Positions 1 to 6,334 are shown, counted from the first letter of the stretch. The stretch: DNA of 6,954 nucleotides from Bordetella parapertussis (GCA_945906975.1 CAMDRY010000169.1:1-6954), one strand, 5' to 3'. Made by a program: numbers and translations. Notes: generated from the letters alone by a model not told the origin.

Positions 1-132
1 GACGAGGCATCGGGGCCGACGGAACTGCTCATCGTCGAGGACGGCAACCACATCGCCAACAATCGGCCTTACCGCTGGCGTTCGCGCAGCGCCGACTGGA
101 TGGCAAAGCAGTTGGGTTTGCCGCAGCAGTAG
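1..132 (+). CDS. Alpha/beta hydrolase, C-terminal end (partial)
   Basis: The first 132 bases read open in frame 1 and end in TAG, giving the last 43 residues of a protein whose start lies outside the window. The segment LLIVEDGNHIANN followed by RSADWMAKQLG resembles the C-terminus of dienelactone hydrolase / FrsA / pseudooxynicotine-hydrolase-like alpha/beta hydrolases. In that fold the His of the 'DGNH' turn is the catalytic-triad histidine, and the 'ADW' helix closes the domain. The catalytic Ser and Asp are not visible here. The gene ends 25 nt before the ATG of the truncated Bug gene and runs the same way, so they could share a transcript. Family assignment is by motif only; the substrate is unknown. 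Confidence 0.6.
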   Translation, partial: DEASGPTELLIVEDGNHIANNRPYRWRSRSADWMAKQLGLPQQ

Positions 133-157
133 AGGGCGGATTTTGAGGAGAGCATTG

Positions 158-622
158 ATGTGCAAGCGTGGAATAAGTATTGCTGTTGCGGCGGCTTTGC
201 TGGCGCTTGGGGCATCGCAGCAGGTCATGGCCCAGGCCTGGCCTGCGAAGACGATCAGGCTGGTGTCGGGCGCCTCCCCGGGCAGCGCCTCCGACCTTGT
301 CGGCCGTGCCGTATCTGAAAAAATACAGGCCGAACTGGGCGTGGCGGTGATCCTCGAGAACAAGATGGGCGCCGGCGGCGTGATCGCCGCGCAGCACGTC
401 GCCACCTTGGCGCCGGACGGCTACACCGTGTTTGTCTACACCGCCGCCCATACGGTCACGCCGCTGATCTCCAAGCGGCCCTACGACCCGGTGCGCGAGC
501 GCCTGGCCAAGCTGGGTGCCGAGCCGTTCAGCCTGAGCCCTGAGCAATTCGACAGTTACATCAGGGAAGAACTGGCGCAAAATGCCAAGATCATCAAGGC
601 GGCCGGCATCAAGGCCGAATAG
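158..622 (+). pseudogene. Bug/TctC-family periplasmic receptor with large in-frame internal deletion
   Basis: Intact Bug receptors have about 300-330 residues; this frame encodes only 154. It has a signal peptide (residues 1-25, cleavage expected at VMA|QAW) and normal N-terminal Bug motifs: the 'SGASPGSASD' loop at about 37-46, the ENKMGAGG turn at 68-74 and the APDGYT motif at 85-90. It runs to SKRPYDPVR (about 105-113) and then jumps directly to a typical Bug C-terminus (RERLAKLGAEP...FDSYIREELAQNAKIIKAAGIKAE). Compared with the intact Bug protein downstream, about 165 residues are missing, covering most of the second lobe and the ligand-cleft residues. The frame is kept across the junction, with no stop or frameshift. 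I chose ATG 158 because GAGGAGA (145-151) sits 6 nt upstream; an in-frame TTG at 143 is less likely. The product could be exported but should not form the two-lobed binding fold. An assembly error at the junction cannot be excluded. Confidence 0.82.
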
Positions 623-633
623 TCGTTTTTGCG

Positions 634-718
634 GTCATTGCGAGGAGGCGAAGCCGACGCGGCAATCTCGTCGATCTTGCACTGCGCTACGAGATTGCTT
701 CGCTGCGCTCGCAATGAC
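634..718. repeat. Palindromic intergenic repeat (REP/MITE-like hairpin)
   Basis: Two nested perfect inverted repeats are visible. The outer arms are GTCATTGCGAG (634-644) and CTCGCAATGAC (708-718), 11 bp each. The inner arms are GCAATCTCGT (662-671) and ACGAGATTGC (689-698), 10 bp each. A further short pairing, GCGAAG (648-653) with CTTCGC (698-703), lies between them. The whole 85-bp element can fold as a long interrupted hairpin and fills most of the gap between the truncated and intact Bug genes. From memory, the GTCATTGCGAG...CTCGCAATGAC ends are a recurring intergenic palindrome in many bacterial genomes, so a dispersed, non-autonomous repeat is likely. A T-run at 728-732 follows the stem after 9 nt, so weak terminator activity is possible. 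Confidence 0.8.
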
Positions 719-757
719 GGAAGACTGTTTTTATGAATTGAAATGCCGGGAGTAATC

Positions 758-1726
758 ATGATTCGTATCTTTGCAGCCATCGCTGGCCTCATTCACATAT
801 TGCTTGCCGGGACCGTGTTCGCACAGGAAGCCTGGCCCGCGCGGCCGGTCAGGTTCGTCGTTCCCTCTTCGCCAGGCGGGGGCACCGACACCTACGCGCG
901 CTTGCTGGCGCAGGCGCTGACCGACTCGCTCAAGCGCCAGTTCGTCGTCGAGAACAAGCCCGGCGCCAGCGGCAACATCGGCGCCGATATCGTCGCCAAG
1001 TCCGCTCCCGACGGCTATACGTTTTTGCTGTCGGCCAACCCGGCGCTGACGGTCAATCCCAGTCTCTACAAGAATCTTTCGTATAACGTCGAGCGCGACT
1101 TTGTGCCGGTGGCGCGCGGCGTGGTCGCGCCGCAGGTAATTGTCGTGGCCTCCAGCGTCCCGGCCAAAACAATGGCCGAATTTGTCGCCCTCGCCAAACG
1201 CGAACCGGGCAGGCTCGCTTACGGTTCGGCCGGTTCGGGCAGCACCACCTACCTCGGTGTGCGCCAACTGGAAGAGACTGCAGGGATAAAATTTCTGCAC
1301 ATTCCTTACAAGGGTATGGGTCATGCCTATCAGGACCTGCTCGGCGGACAGATTAAATTCATGTTCCCCGATGTCGCGTCGGTGCTCGGGCACATCAAGT
1401 CGGGCAAGGCCGTGCCTTTGGCGGTCACCGAACGCACCGAACTGCTGCCGGGTGTGCCAACCCTGGCGGAGGCGGGTTTGTCCGGGGTCGACGCAACCAG
1501 TTCGTTCAGTGTTGTCGCGCCGACCGGAACGCCGGCGGCGATCGTGCAACGCCTGTCGGCCGAGATTACCAAGGCCATGAAAGCACCTGCGCTGGCGGAA
1601 AAACTCCAGGCCCAGGCGCTCAACGCCGTGTTCGACACGCCCGAGGTGTTTGCCCTCAGCCTGAAAAAAGAGCGCGATGGCTGGGCCGCCTTCATCAAAC
1701 GCAACGGTATTGTTCTGGAAGAGTAA
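758..1726 (+). CDS. Bug/TctC-family tripartite tricarboxylate-type solute receptor, intact
   Basis: This 322-residue protein is full length for the Bug family of periplasmic solute-binding proteins, which capture small organic acids or related ligands for TctAB-type transporters or act as sensors. It has a signal peptide (1-22, cleavage expected at VFA|QEAWP). The glycine-rich ligand loop PSSPGGGTDTYAR is at 36-48, followed by VVENKPGASGNIGAD (63-77) and the SAPDGYTFLL motif (82-91). The second lobe has YGSAGSGSTTYL (155-166), HIPYKG (181-186) and LLPGVPTLAEAG (229-240). ATG 758 is preferred over the in-frame ATG at 743 because GGGAG (748-752) lies 5 nt before it and the signal peptide then has normal length. 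The DadA-like gene follows after 4 nt. No TctA/TctB membrane genes are in the window, as is common for 'orphan' Bug receptors. The ligand cannot be assigned; the flavoprotein neighbour makes an amino acid or amine derivative plausible. Confidence 0.92.
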   Translation: MIRIFAAIAGLIHILLAGTVFAQEAWPARPVRFVVPSSPGGGTDTYARLLAQALTDSLKRQFVVENKPGASGNIGADIVAKSAPDGYTFLLSANPALTVNPSLYKNLSYNVERDFVPVARGVVAPQVIVVASSVPAKTMAEFVALAKREPGRLAYGSAGSGSTTYLGVRQLEETAGIKFLHIPYKGMGHAYQDLLGGQIKFMFPDVASVLGHIKSGKAVPLAVTERTELLPGVPTLAEAGLSGVDATSSFSVVAPTGTPAAIVQRLSAEITKAMKAPALAEKLQAQALNAVFDTPEVFALSLKKERDGWAAFIKRNGIVLEE

Positions 1727-1730
1727 GGGC

Positions 1731-2999
1731 GTGAGCACGCCGGCCGGGCCACCGCGCGTTATCGTCATCGGTGCGGGCATTGTCGGCGCCTGTGTCGCAG
1801 CGTATTTGCAGCGAGACGGGCACGCCGTCACGCTGATCGACCACAACGAGCCCGGAGCGGGCGCCTCGTCCGGCAATGGCGGCATGCTGTCAGCCTCGTC
1901 CATCATTCCGGTGGGCATGCCAGGGGTGGCGGCTAAGGTTCCCGGCTGGTTAATGAACCCCGAAGGGCCGCTCACCATTCGCTGGCGCTACCTGCCGCAC
2001 ATCGCGCCCTGGCTGTGGCGGTTTTTGCGCTCGGCCACGCGGGACAAGGTGGAGGCGCAGGCAAGCGCGCTGCGCGCCTTGCTCGCCGGGTCGCTGGAAA
2101 ATTACACGCCCTTGCTTCGCGATGCGGGCGCGCAGCATCTGCTGCATCAGCAGGGCACGCTCTATCTCTATGGCGGAGAGAAAAGCTGGCGCGAGGACGC
2201 GCTCAAGACTGATATTCGCCGTCGCAACGGCATTGTGATCGAGGATGTGACCGGGCCGGCCTTGCGCGATCTTGAGCCCGACCTGGGGCCGCAGTTCACC
2301 CATGCACGCCTGGTTCGCGCCAACGGCCACACCTCCGATCCGCGTGCGCTGGTGCGCGCGCTGGTCGCCGGCGTCGTTTCGCGCGGCGCCCTGGTGTTGC
2401 GCGAGCGCGTTACCGGTTTTGAGTACAACGGGGTGGCCTTGAGTGCGGTGCGCACTAGCGAGGGCTGGCATGCGGCAAGCCAGGTCGTGCTCGCCTGCGG
2501 CGCGTGGTCCAAAGTGCTGGCCGAACAGCTTGGCGACCGCCTGCCGCTAGACACCGAGCGCGGTTATCACGTCATCGTCAAGAATCCGGAAAAAGGCCCG
2601 CGCACGCCCACGCTGTTTGTCGACGGTAATTTTGGTGCGACCCCCATGGACATGGGCCTGCGGGTCACCGGCACGGTCGAGTTGGCCGGACTGGATGCGC
2701 CGCCGAGCTGGCGCCGGGCCGACCTGTTGTTGCGCGGTGCGCGCCGTCTTTATCCCGGACTGCTGCCCGAGGACGATGTAATGCGGGTCACGCGCTGGAT
2801 GGGCTTTCGCCCGAGCATGCCCGATTCACTGCCAGTCATAGGACCGGCTTCGCGCATTACCAACGCCTATTACGCCTTCGGTCACGGCCACGTCGGCATG
2901 TGTGCCGGATCGACAACCGGAAGGCTTATTGCGGATTTGGTGGCGGGGCGCACGCCGTGCGTGCCCCCGCAGCCCTTCAGCGCCGCCCGGTTCCGCTAA
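1731..2999 (+). CDS. DadA-like FAD-dependent D-amino-acid dehydrogenase / oxidoreductase (DAO family)
   Basis: This 422-residue protein matches the length and layout of DadA-type flavoproteins, which oxidatively deaminate D-amino acids or related secondary amines and pass electrons to the respiratory chain. The N-terminal Rossmann motif VIVIGAGIVGACVAAYL (10-26, GxGxxG at 14-19) binds the ADP part of FAD, and LIDHNEPGAGASSGNGG (35-51) continues the FAD site. VVLACGAWS (252-260) is the usual second FAD-contact strand. The C-terminal GFRPSMPDSLPVIG (358-371) and GHGHVGMCAGSTTGRLIADL (384-403) are hallmarks of the family. GTG 1731 was chosen because GGAAGAG (1717-1723), inside the end of the upstream Bug gene, lies 7 nt before it and the Rossmann motif then starts near the N-terminus. 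The frame is also open further upstream, to about 1677, but this would overlap the Bug gene. The 4-nt gap points to co-translation with the receptor. The natural substrate is not determinable, and a glycine/sarcosine oxidase-like role is an alternative. Confidence 0.88.
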   Translation: MSTPAGPPRVIVIGAGIVGACVAAYLQRDGHAVTLIDHNEPGAGASSGNGGMLSASSIIPVGMPGVAAKVPGWLMNPEGPLTIRWRYLPHIAPWLWRFLRSATRDKVEAQASALRALLAGSLENYTPLLRDAGAQHLLHQQGTLYLYGGEKSWREDALKTDIRRRNGIVIEDVTGPALRDLEPDLGPQFTHARLVRANGHTSDPRALVRALVAGVVSRGALVLRERVTGFEYNGVALSAVRTSEGWHAASQVVLACGAWSKVLAEQLGDRLPLDTERGYHVIVKNPEKGPRTPTLFVDGNFGATPMDMGLRVTGTVELAGLDAPPSWRRADLLLRGARRLYPGLLPEDDVMRVTRWMGFRPSMPDSLPVIGPASRITNAYYAFGHGHVGMCAGSTTGRLIADLVAGRTPCVPPQPFSAARFR

Positions 3000-3024
3000 A
3001 CGACTGTCTTTCCGGCGGTGCAAA

Positions 3025-3063
3025 CTGACTGGAAACCCGCACTGGGCGGGCTTCTCCAGTCAG
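3025..3063. terminator. Hairpin between convergent genes, probable bidirectional terminator
   Basis: CTGACTGGA (3025-3033) pairs perfectly with TCCAGTCAG (3055-3063). After a small internal bulge, CCCGC (3036-3040) pairs with GCGGG (3046-3050), leaving the 5-nt loop ACTGG. The hairpin lies just after the stop of the DadA-like gene and includes the TGA stop (3060-3062) of the convergent methyltransferase gene. Position and strong stem suggest a shared terminator. There is no clear T-run on either side, so intrinsic termination may be weak or the structure may instead block read-through and protect 3' ends. Confidence 0.6.
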
Positions 3064-4082
3064 GCGTACTCGGCGCGCAGTATTTTTGCCGCTGCCACCA
3101 TCGCGCGCATCTTGCCGTCGGCGACATCGCGCGGCAGGTATTTCATGCCGCAGTCGGGGGCGAGAATGACGTCTTCCTTGGCGATGAAAGGCAGCGCGCG
3201 CTTGATGCGCGCGACGACGATTTGCGGCGTTTCTATGCTCATGTCCAACAGGTCGATACAGCCGACCATGACCTTCTTGCCGGCCAGTTTGGTCAACACC
3301 GAACAATCGAGATTGGATTGCGCCGTTTCGATCGACACCTGCTTGCACGTGCAGTTGGCGAATTCGGGCAGGAAGGAATAGCCCTCCGGCCGGGCGTGGA
3401 TCACCGCCGCGTAGCCGAAGCAGATGTGCACGGCGGTGGTGCCGGTGATGCCCTCGAGCGCGCGATTGAGCGCTGCCAGGCCGTACTCGCGCGCCTTTTC
3501 CGGACGGGCCTGCATATACGGCTCGTCGACTTGCACGATGTCTGCGCCGGCGGCGAAGAGGTCGCGAATTTCCTCGTTCACGGCCTCGGCGTAATCCATC
3601 GCCGCCTCGGCTTCGGTCTTGTAGAAATCGTTTTGTGCCTGTTGGGTCATGGTGAACGGGCCGGGCACGGTGATCTTGACCATTCGCGTGGTGTTGGCGC
3701 GCAAGAACTTCATATCCTCGACCTCCACCGGGCGCAGGCGCTTGATCTTGCCGGTGATGCGCGGCACCGGGTTGGGGTGGCCGGAGCGGTCCAGGCCGGT
3801 CCCCGGATTGTCGATGTCAATGCCTGAGAGCGCGGTGGCAAAGCGGTTGGAATAGCTTTCGCGCCGGATCTCACCGTCGGTAAGGATGTCCAATCCGGCT
3901 TCTTCCTGGGCGCGAATGGCGATCAGTGTCGCATCCCTTTGCGCTTCCTCGAGGTAGGCCTCGGGGATGCGCCACAACTCCTTGGCGCGTGTACGCGGCG
4001 GAAAACGTCCGGCGAGTTTGGCGCGATCGATCAGCCATTCCGGTTGGGGATAGCTGCCGACGAGCGTGGTGGGAAACAGCAT
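3060..4082 (-). CDS. Stand-alone MetE C-terminal-type (cobalamin-independent) methyltransferase
   Basis: The 340-residue protein corresponds to the catalytic C-terminal half of cobalamin-independent methionine synthase MetE (about 750 residues in E. coli) and lacks the N-terminal domain. Visible marks are TTLVGSYPQP (5-14), LTDGEIRRESY (67-77), the VPGPFTM loop (139-145) and VQVDEPYM (183-190). The zinc ligands expected from MetE are present: H219 and C221 in 'VHIC', a Glu in 'SIETAQS' (E252) and C311 in 'APDCGMKYLP'. Zinc activates the thiol of homocysteine or another acceptor for methylation. The start at 4082 is supported by AGGAG on the minus strand (plus coordinates 4091-4095), 8 nt away, and by the family motif starting at residue 5. 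Such short homologues include true methionine synthases (core-MetE types) and enzymes with other methyl donors, so the donor is uncertain. Cysteines are frequent in 244-275 (C244, C246, C260, C275). It is monocistronic within the window. Confidence 0.87.
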   Translation of the reverse strand: MLFPTTLVGSYPQPEWLIDRAKLAGRFPPRTRAKELWRIPEAYLEEAQRDATLIAIRAQEEAGLDILTDGEIRRESYSNRFATALSGIDIDNPGTGLDRSGHPNPVPRITGKIKRLRPVEVEDMKFLRANTTRMVKITVPGPFTMTQQAQNDFYKTEAEAAMDYAEAVNEEIRDLFAAGADIVQVDEPYMQARPEKAREYGLAALNRALEGITGTTAVHICFGYAAVIHARPEGYSFLPEFANCTCKQVSIETAQSNLDCSVLTKLAGKKVMVGCIDLLDMSIETPQIVVARIKRALPFIAKEDVILAPDCGMKYLPRDVADGKMRAMVAAAKILRAEYA

Positions 4083-4166
4083 GGAGTTGGCTCCTGGTTG
4101 GTTTTTATTCGCGTCCGGGCGGGGCCGCCGGCACAAAGACTGAGACTGAAACTGGGACTGCGCCAC

Positions 4167-4172
4167 ATTTTA
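4167..4172 (-). promoter_or_regulatory. Candidate -10 element for the MetE-like gene
   Basis: Read on the minus strand, the hexamer is TAAAAT in the context CCGGTAAAATG, one base from the consensus TATAAT. It would place the transcript start near 4160 and give a leader of about 78 nt before ATG 4082. No convincing -35 hexamer is seen at 16-18 bp, and I see no SAM or cobalamin riboswitch fold in the leader. The assignment is tentative. Confidence 0.3.
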
Positions 4173-4310
4173 CCGGAGTGCGCACCAGGGTCGTGCGATT
4201 TTTATGCCGTCCCCACCCCCGGTATCGCGGCGGCTGCCCCGCGTTGGGTGTGTCGTTACCGGCTCGTCCCCTTTCTCACGTCGTCGCTAATCATCGCCGG
4301 CAATTGGCGC

Positions 4311-4316
4311 TAGAAT
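4311..4316 (+). promoter_or_regulatory. Candidate -10 element for the small lipoprotein gene
   Basis: TAGAAT differs from TATAAT at one position and lies 11 nt before ATG 4328. If used, the transcript would begin about 5 nt before the start codon, giving an almost leaderless mRNA, which would fit the lack of a Shine-Dalgarno sequence there. No good -35 is visible. The rest of the 245-nt divergent region (4083-4327) holds a GC-rich stretch, a short degenerate GACTGR hexamer run at 4138-4161, and nothing else I can name. Confidence 0.25.
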
Positions 4317-4327
4317 TATGTCAGCTC

Positions 4328-4699
4328 ATGAAGAATTTTCGTGCCATACGAATGACCGCTGCGCTGTCCTGCCTGCTGCTGCTTGGCGCTTGTTCGGGCT
4401 CGCTTGCGCTGCGCAGCGGCGGTCCCGCATCCGCGCCTGCCGCGTCCGGCTCCGCCAACAGTACCGCCAACAGTATTAGAAGCGCTTCCAACGGCGTGCG
4501 TGCAAACATCAGTTCCGGGTCGGGGCCGTTGTTCGGGCTCATTGTGATCGGCGTGATGATTGCCGATGGCGTGCACTATGTTCGCGGCACCGGGCGCTGG
4601 ACGCGCGCCGCCCCGCCCTTGGCGGAAGACCGGAAAATCAACATTCAGGATTGCACCAGGCCGATCGAATACAGCGCCGGCAATATCAGTTGCCGCTGA
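4328..4699 (+). CDS. Small predicted lipoprotein of unknown function
   Basis: The 123-residue product has a short positive N-terminus (MKNFRAIR), a hydrophobic stretch and a lipobox LGAC with the acceptor Cys at residue 22, so it should be processed by signal peptidase II and lipid-anchored. After the Cys comes a low-complexity Ser/Ala/Gly/Asn linker (about 23-66), then a hydrophobic segment LFGLIVIGVMIADGVHYV (68-85), and a polar tail with two cysteines in 'INIQDCTRPIEY...NISCR' (105-123) that could form a disulfide in the periplasm. I do not recognise a named family. ATG 4328 gives a normal 21-residue signal peptide; ATG 4352 is an alternative with a very short n-region. Neither has a clear ribosome-binding site. 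The gene stands alone, divergent from the methyltransferase gene and convergent with the glycosyltransferase gene. The lipobox and coding-like composition support a real gene. Confidence 0.7.
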   Translation: MKNFRAIRMTAALSCLLLLGACSGSLALRSGGPASAPAASGSANSTANSIRSASNGVRANISSGSGPLFGLIVIGVMIADGVHYVRGTGRWTRAAPPLAEDRKINIQDCTRPIEYSAGNISCR

Positions 4700-4745
4700 A
4701 GATGCGCTGGCGATGAAATGCCGCGACTAAAAGCAAACGTCCCGT

Positions 4746-5918
4746 TCAGGCCGGATCGAGCAGAGCCAGGATGTCCTCGACACGGTGTCGCCAGGTATGG
4801 CCGGCGAGCGTGATGGCGCGGGCCGCCTCACCTTGCAGGCGTAGTTGTTCCGGTTGCGATAGCAGTTCCGGAATGCGTTCGCTCAGAGTTTGCGTCTCCG
4901 CGCCCAGATAAAAATGCATGCCTTGGCCGGGCCCGAAATGCGACTCCACCCAGCTGCGTGAATTGGTGAGGCAGGGCGTGCCGTTGAGCGCGTAATTGAA
5001 AATCCGGTCGTTGGCGCCGTCCGGATAAGAGGACGAATCGACGCACAAACGGGCGCGTCCCACCAGATCGAGCATGCCGGCATAACTCATCAGCGGCAGC
5101 ACGGTGACGTTGGCGGGCAGTTCAATTTTGTCCCATCCGCCGCCGACGACATGAATTTGTGCGCCCGACTGCGCCGCAGCGCGCACCACGACAACGCGGT
5201 TTTTTGCGCGCAGGAAAAACTCCACGCTACGCAGCAAAGCGCACCATTGCCCGGCGTCCGGGGACCGTCCCAGGCTGTGGGCGATGTCGATGGCGGTGCG
5301 GTGAAGCGGAACGTCGCCGCTGGCGGCATCGGCAAGCGCATCGCACAATTCGTGGTCTGCTTGCGGATGCCATTCGCGACTGAGCGCCTCAACCTGCAGG
5401 TTTCCGGTGTAAAGCACATCAATGTCGCGCTCGGACCAGGGGGTCGAGCGGTCGTTTTTCGGCCGCACCCCGGGCGGGGAGAATACGCTGCCTGCAAGCG
5501 GCAGGGACGGTTCGATCATGCCCAGTTGTTCGAGCACGCTGGGGGCGGGAAACGCGGCATACAGGCGGCGTGCATGAATGGAGGCGATGGGCTGGAAATA
5601 GGCCTGGTCGAGCAGCATCGCGACGCAACTGACGCCGCCGACGTCGTAGATGCGGGCAGCATTTTCTTCGCTGTCGAGCCTGGCCTGCGACAGGGCGTGA
5701 CCCCAGCAGCAAAGGTCGAGGACCAGCTTGCCTTTTCCGGCACGCGCCCAGCGCACGGCCGTTTCGGCCTCAGCGGCGCTAAGCACGCCGACGTCACCAA
5801 GCGGGAACCACTGCACGGTATGCCCCAGTTCCTGCAGCGCGTCCTGGATGCCGTTGGCGATGTCCTGGTAGAAAAGTCCCAGAGGGATGGAGCGGACGAT
5901 GGGTAGTAATACGATCAT
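4746..5918 (-). CDS. CgeB-like GT-B fold glycosyltransferase
   Basis: This 390-residue protein has the layout of GT-B glycosyltransferases of the CgeB / Glyco_trans_1_2 group. The N-terminal half begins with a strand-loop-helix ([24 protein letters not shown], split here at 1-14 and 15-24). A second Rossmann-like domain starts near DIDVLYTGN (166-173). Within it, [10 protein letters not shown] (255-264) and the acidic loop plus helix [20 protein letters not shown] (300-319) look like the nucleotide-sugar binding region of CgeB proteins. A C-terminal helix ([15 protein letters not shown], about 346-360) completes the fold. I chose ATG 5918 because a GAAGG (plus coordinates 5924-5928) precedes it by 5 nt; an upstream in-frame start at 5966 would add 16 residues without fold support. 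There is no signal peptide or clear membrane segment, so it is probably cytoplasmic or peripheral. Acceptor and sugar are unknown; protein, spore-coat or envelope glycan targets occur in the family. It sits alone, without other glycan genes in the window. Confidence 0.75.
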   Translation of the reverse strand: MIVLLPIVRSIPLGLFYQDIANGIQDALQELGHTVQWFPLGDVGVLSAAEAETAVRWARAGKGKLVLDLCCWGHALSQARLDSEENAARIYDVGGVSCVAMLLDQAYFQPIASIHARRLYAAFPAPSVLEQLGMIEPSLPLAGSVFSPPGVRPKNDRSTPWSERDIDVLYTGNLQVEALSREWHPQADHELCDALADAASGDVPLHRTAIDIAHSLGRSPDAGQWCALLRSVEFFLRAKNRVVVVRAAAQSGAQIHVVGGGWDKIELPANVTVLPLMSYAGMLDLVGRARLCVDSSSYPDGANDRIFNYALNGTPCLTNSRSWVESHFGPGQGMHFYLGAETQTLSERIPELLSQPEQLRLQGEAARAITLAGHTWRHRVEDILALLDPA

Positions 5919-5977
5919 GCGGACCTTCGAAGGGAGCCCTTGCGCATGGCGGTCGACGCGGAACAAGGGGCGCGCGT

Positions 5978-5983
5978 ATTATC
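5978..5983 (-). promoter_or_regulatory. Candidate -10 element in the divergent promoter region
   Basis: On the minus strand this reads GATAAT, one base from TATAAT; the overlapping plus-strand hexamer TATTAT (5977-5982) is also one base from consensus. The site could therefore serve the glycosyltransferase gene, the dehydratase unit, or both. -35 hexamers at the right distance are poor on both strands, which would fit activator-dependent promoters. Tentative. Confidence 0.25.
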
Positions 5984-5988
5984 GCGGA

Positions 5989-6028
5989 TTCAGGGTTGTT
6001 TCGCAGCCATTGGTCTTCAGGGTTTTTT
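5989..6028. repeat. 13-bp direct repeat pair in the divergent upstream region, possible operator
   Basis: TTCAGGGTTGTTT (5989-6001) is repeated as TTCAGGGTTTTTT (6016-6028), 12 of 13 bases identical and 27 bp apart start to start. The pair lies between the candidate -10 and the start of the dehydratase small-subunit gene, and also upstream of the divergent glycosyltransferase. A pair of direct half-sites in a divergent promoter is typical of a transcription-factor target. No regulator gene is in the window, and the function is inferred. Confidence 0.45.
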
Positions 6029-6050
6029 GTCTTTAGCGAGGGATACGGCA

Positions 6051-6332
6051 ATGATTCATTTCGTGGTGCACGACGAGCACGACTCGGTCGGTGTGGTGGT
6101 GGTCGAGGGGGTGAAGGCGGGGCAGGATCTGGCCGGCTGGATCATGGACCAGAACAAAGATCTCACGATCAAGGCGCTCAACGACATCCCCATCGGTCAC
6201 AAGCTGGCGATACGCGAACTCAAGGACAAGGACACGGTGATCAAATACGGTGTCGACATCGGCCGCACCGTCGCGGCCATCAAGCTGGGCGAGCACGCCC
6301 ATGTGCACAACATCAAGACCAAAAGGTGGTAA
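6051..6332 (+). CDS. UxaA-family dehydratase/lyase small subunit (SAF domain; SuyA-like)
   Basis: The 93-residue protein is a complete SAF domain as found at the N-terminus of altronate dehydratase (UxaA) and D-galactarate dehydratase (GarD), or as the separate small subunit of (2R)-sulfolactate sulfo-lyase (SuyA). Diagnostic segments are IPIGHKLAI (46-54), [15 protein letters not shown] (63-77) and [12 protein letters not shown] (82-93). The start at 6051 has GAGGGA (6038-6043) 7 nt upstream. The frame is open back to 5940, but that extension shows no SAF similarity. The stop at 6330-6332 lies 2 nt before the GTG of the large subunit, so the two should be made together. The '[11 protein letters not shown]' N-terminal part reminds me more of SuyA-like split enzymes than of UxaA, but this is memory-based. 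Substrate (a hydroxy-acid sugar or sulfolactate-type compound) is not settled. Confidence 0.83.
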   Translation: MIHFVVHDEHDSVGVVVVEGVKAGQDLAGWIMDQNKDLTIKALNDIPIGHKLAIRELKDKDTVIKYGVDIGRTVAAIKLGEHAHVHNIKTKRW

Positions 6333-6334
6333 GC

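Noticed and set aside
731..1978. Long minus-strand open frame (415 codons) opposite the intact Bug gene
   Set aside because: It is antisense to a full-length Bug receptor with all family motifs; its translation is Arg/Gly/His-rich without recognisable domains, typical of a shadow frame in GC-rich coding DNA.
3018..3827. Plus-strand open frame of 269 codons opposite the MetE-like gene
   Set aside because: It is antisense to a gene with intact zinc-site motifs, and its composition and lack of motifs mark it as a shadow.
4083..4160. Possible SAM or cobalamin riboswitch in the leader of the MetE-like gene
   Set aside because: The leader is about 78 nt and shows only one GC-rich hairpin; none of the conserved riboswitch core motifs is visible.
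4138..4161. Four degenerate GACTGR hexamers in tandem upstream of the MetE-like gene
   Set aside because: Only about 24 bp and imperfect; could be chance or a small slippage tract, with no link to a known regulatory motif.
4700..4745. Terminator between the convergent lipoprotein and glycosyltransferase genes
   Set aside because: No strong inverted repeat or T-run is visible in these 46 bases.
5151..5906. Plus-strand open frame of 251 codons opposite the glycosyltransferase gene
   Set aside because: No recognisable domain or ribosome-binding site; the minus-strand gene explains the region.
5924..5933. 10-bp palindrome CCTTCGAAGG overlapping the ribosome-binding site of the glycosyltransferase
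   Set aside because: Too short to separate from chance in GC-rich DNA; the stem it can form in mRNA is only 3 bp with a tetraloop.
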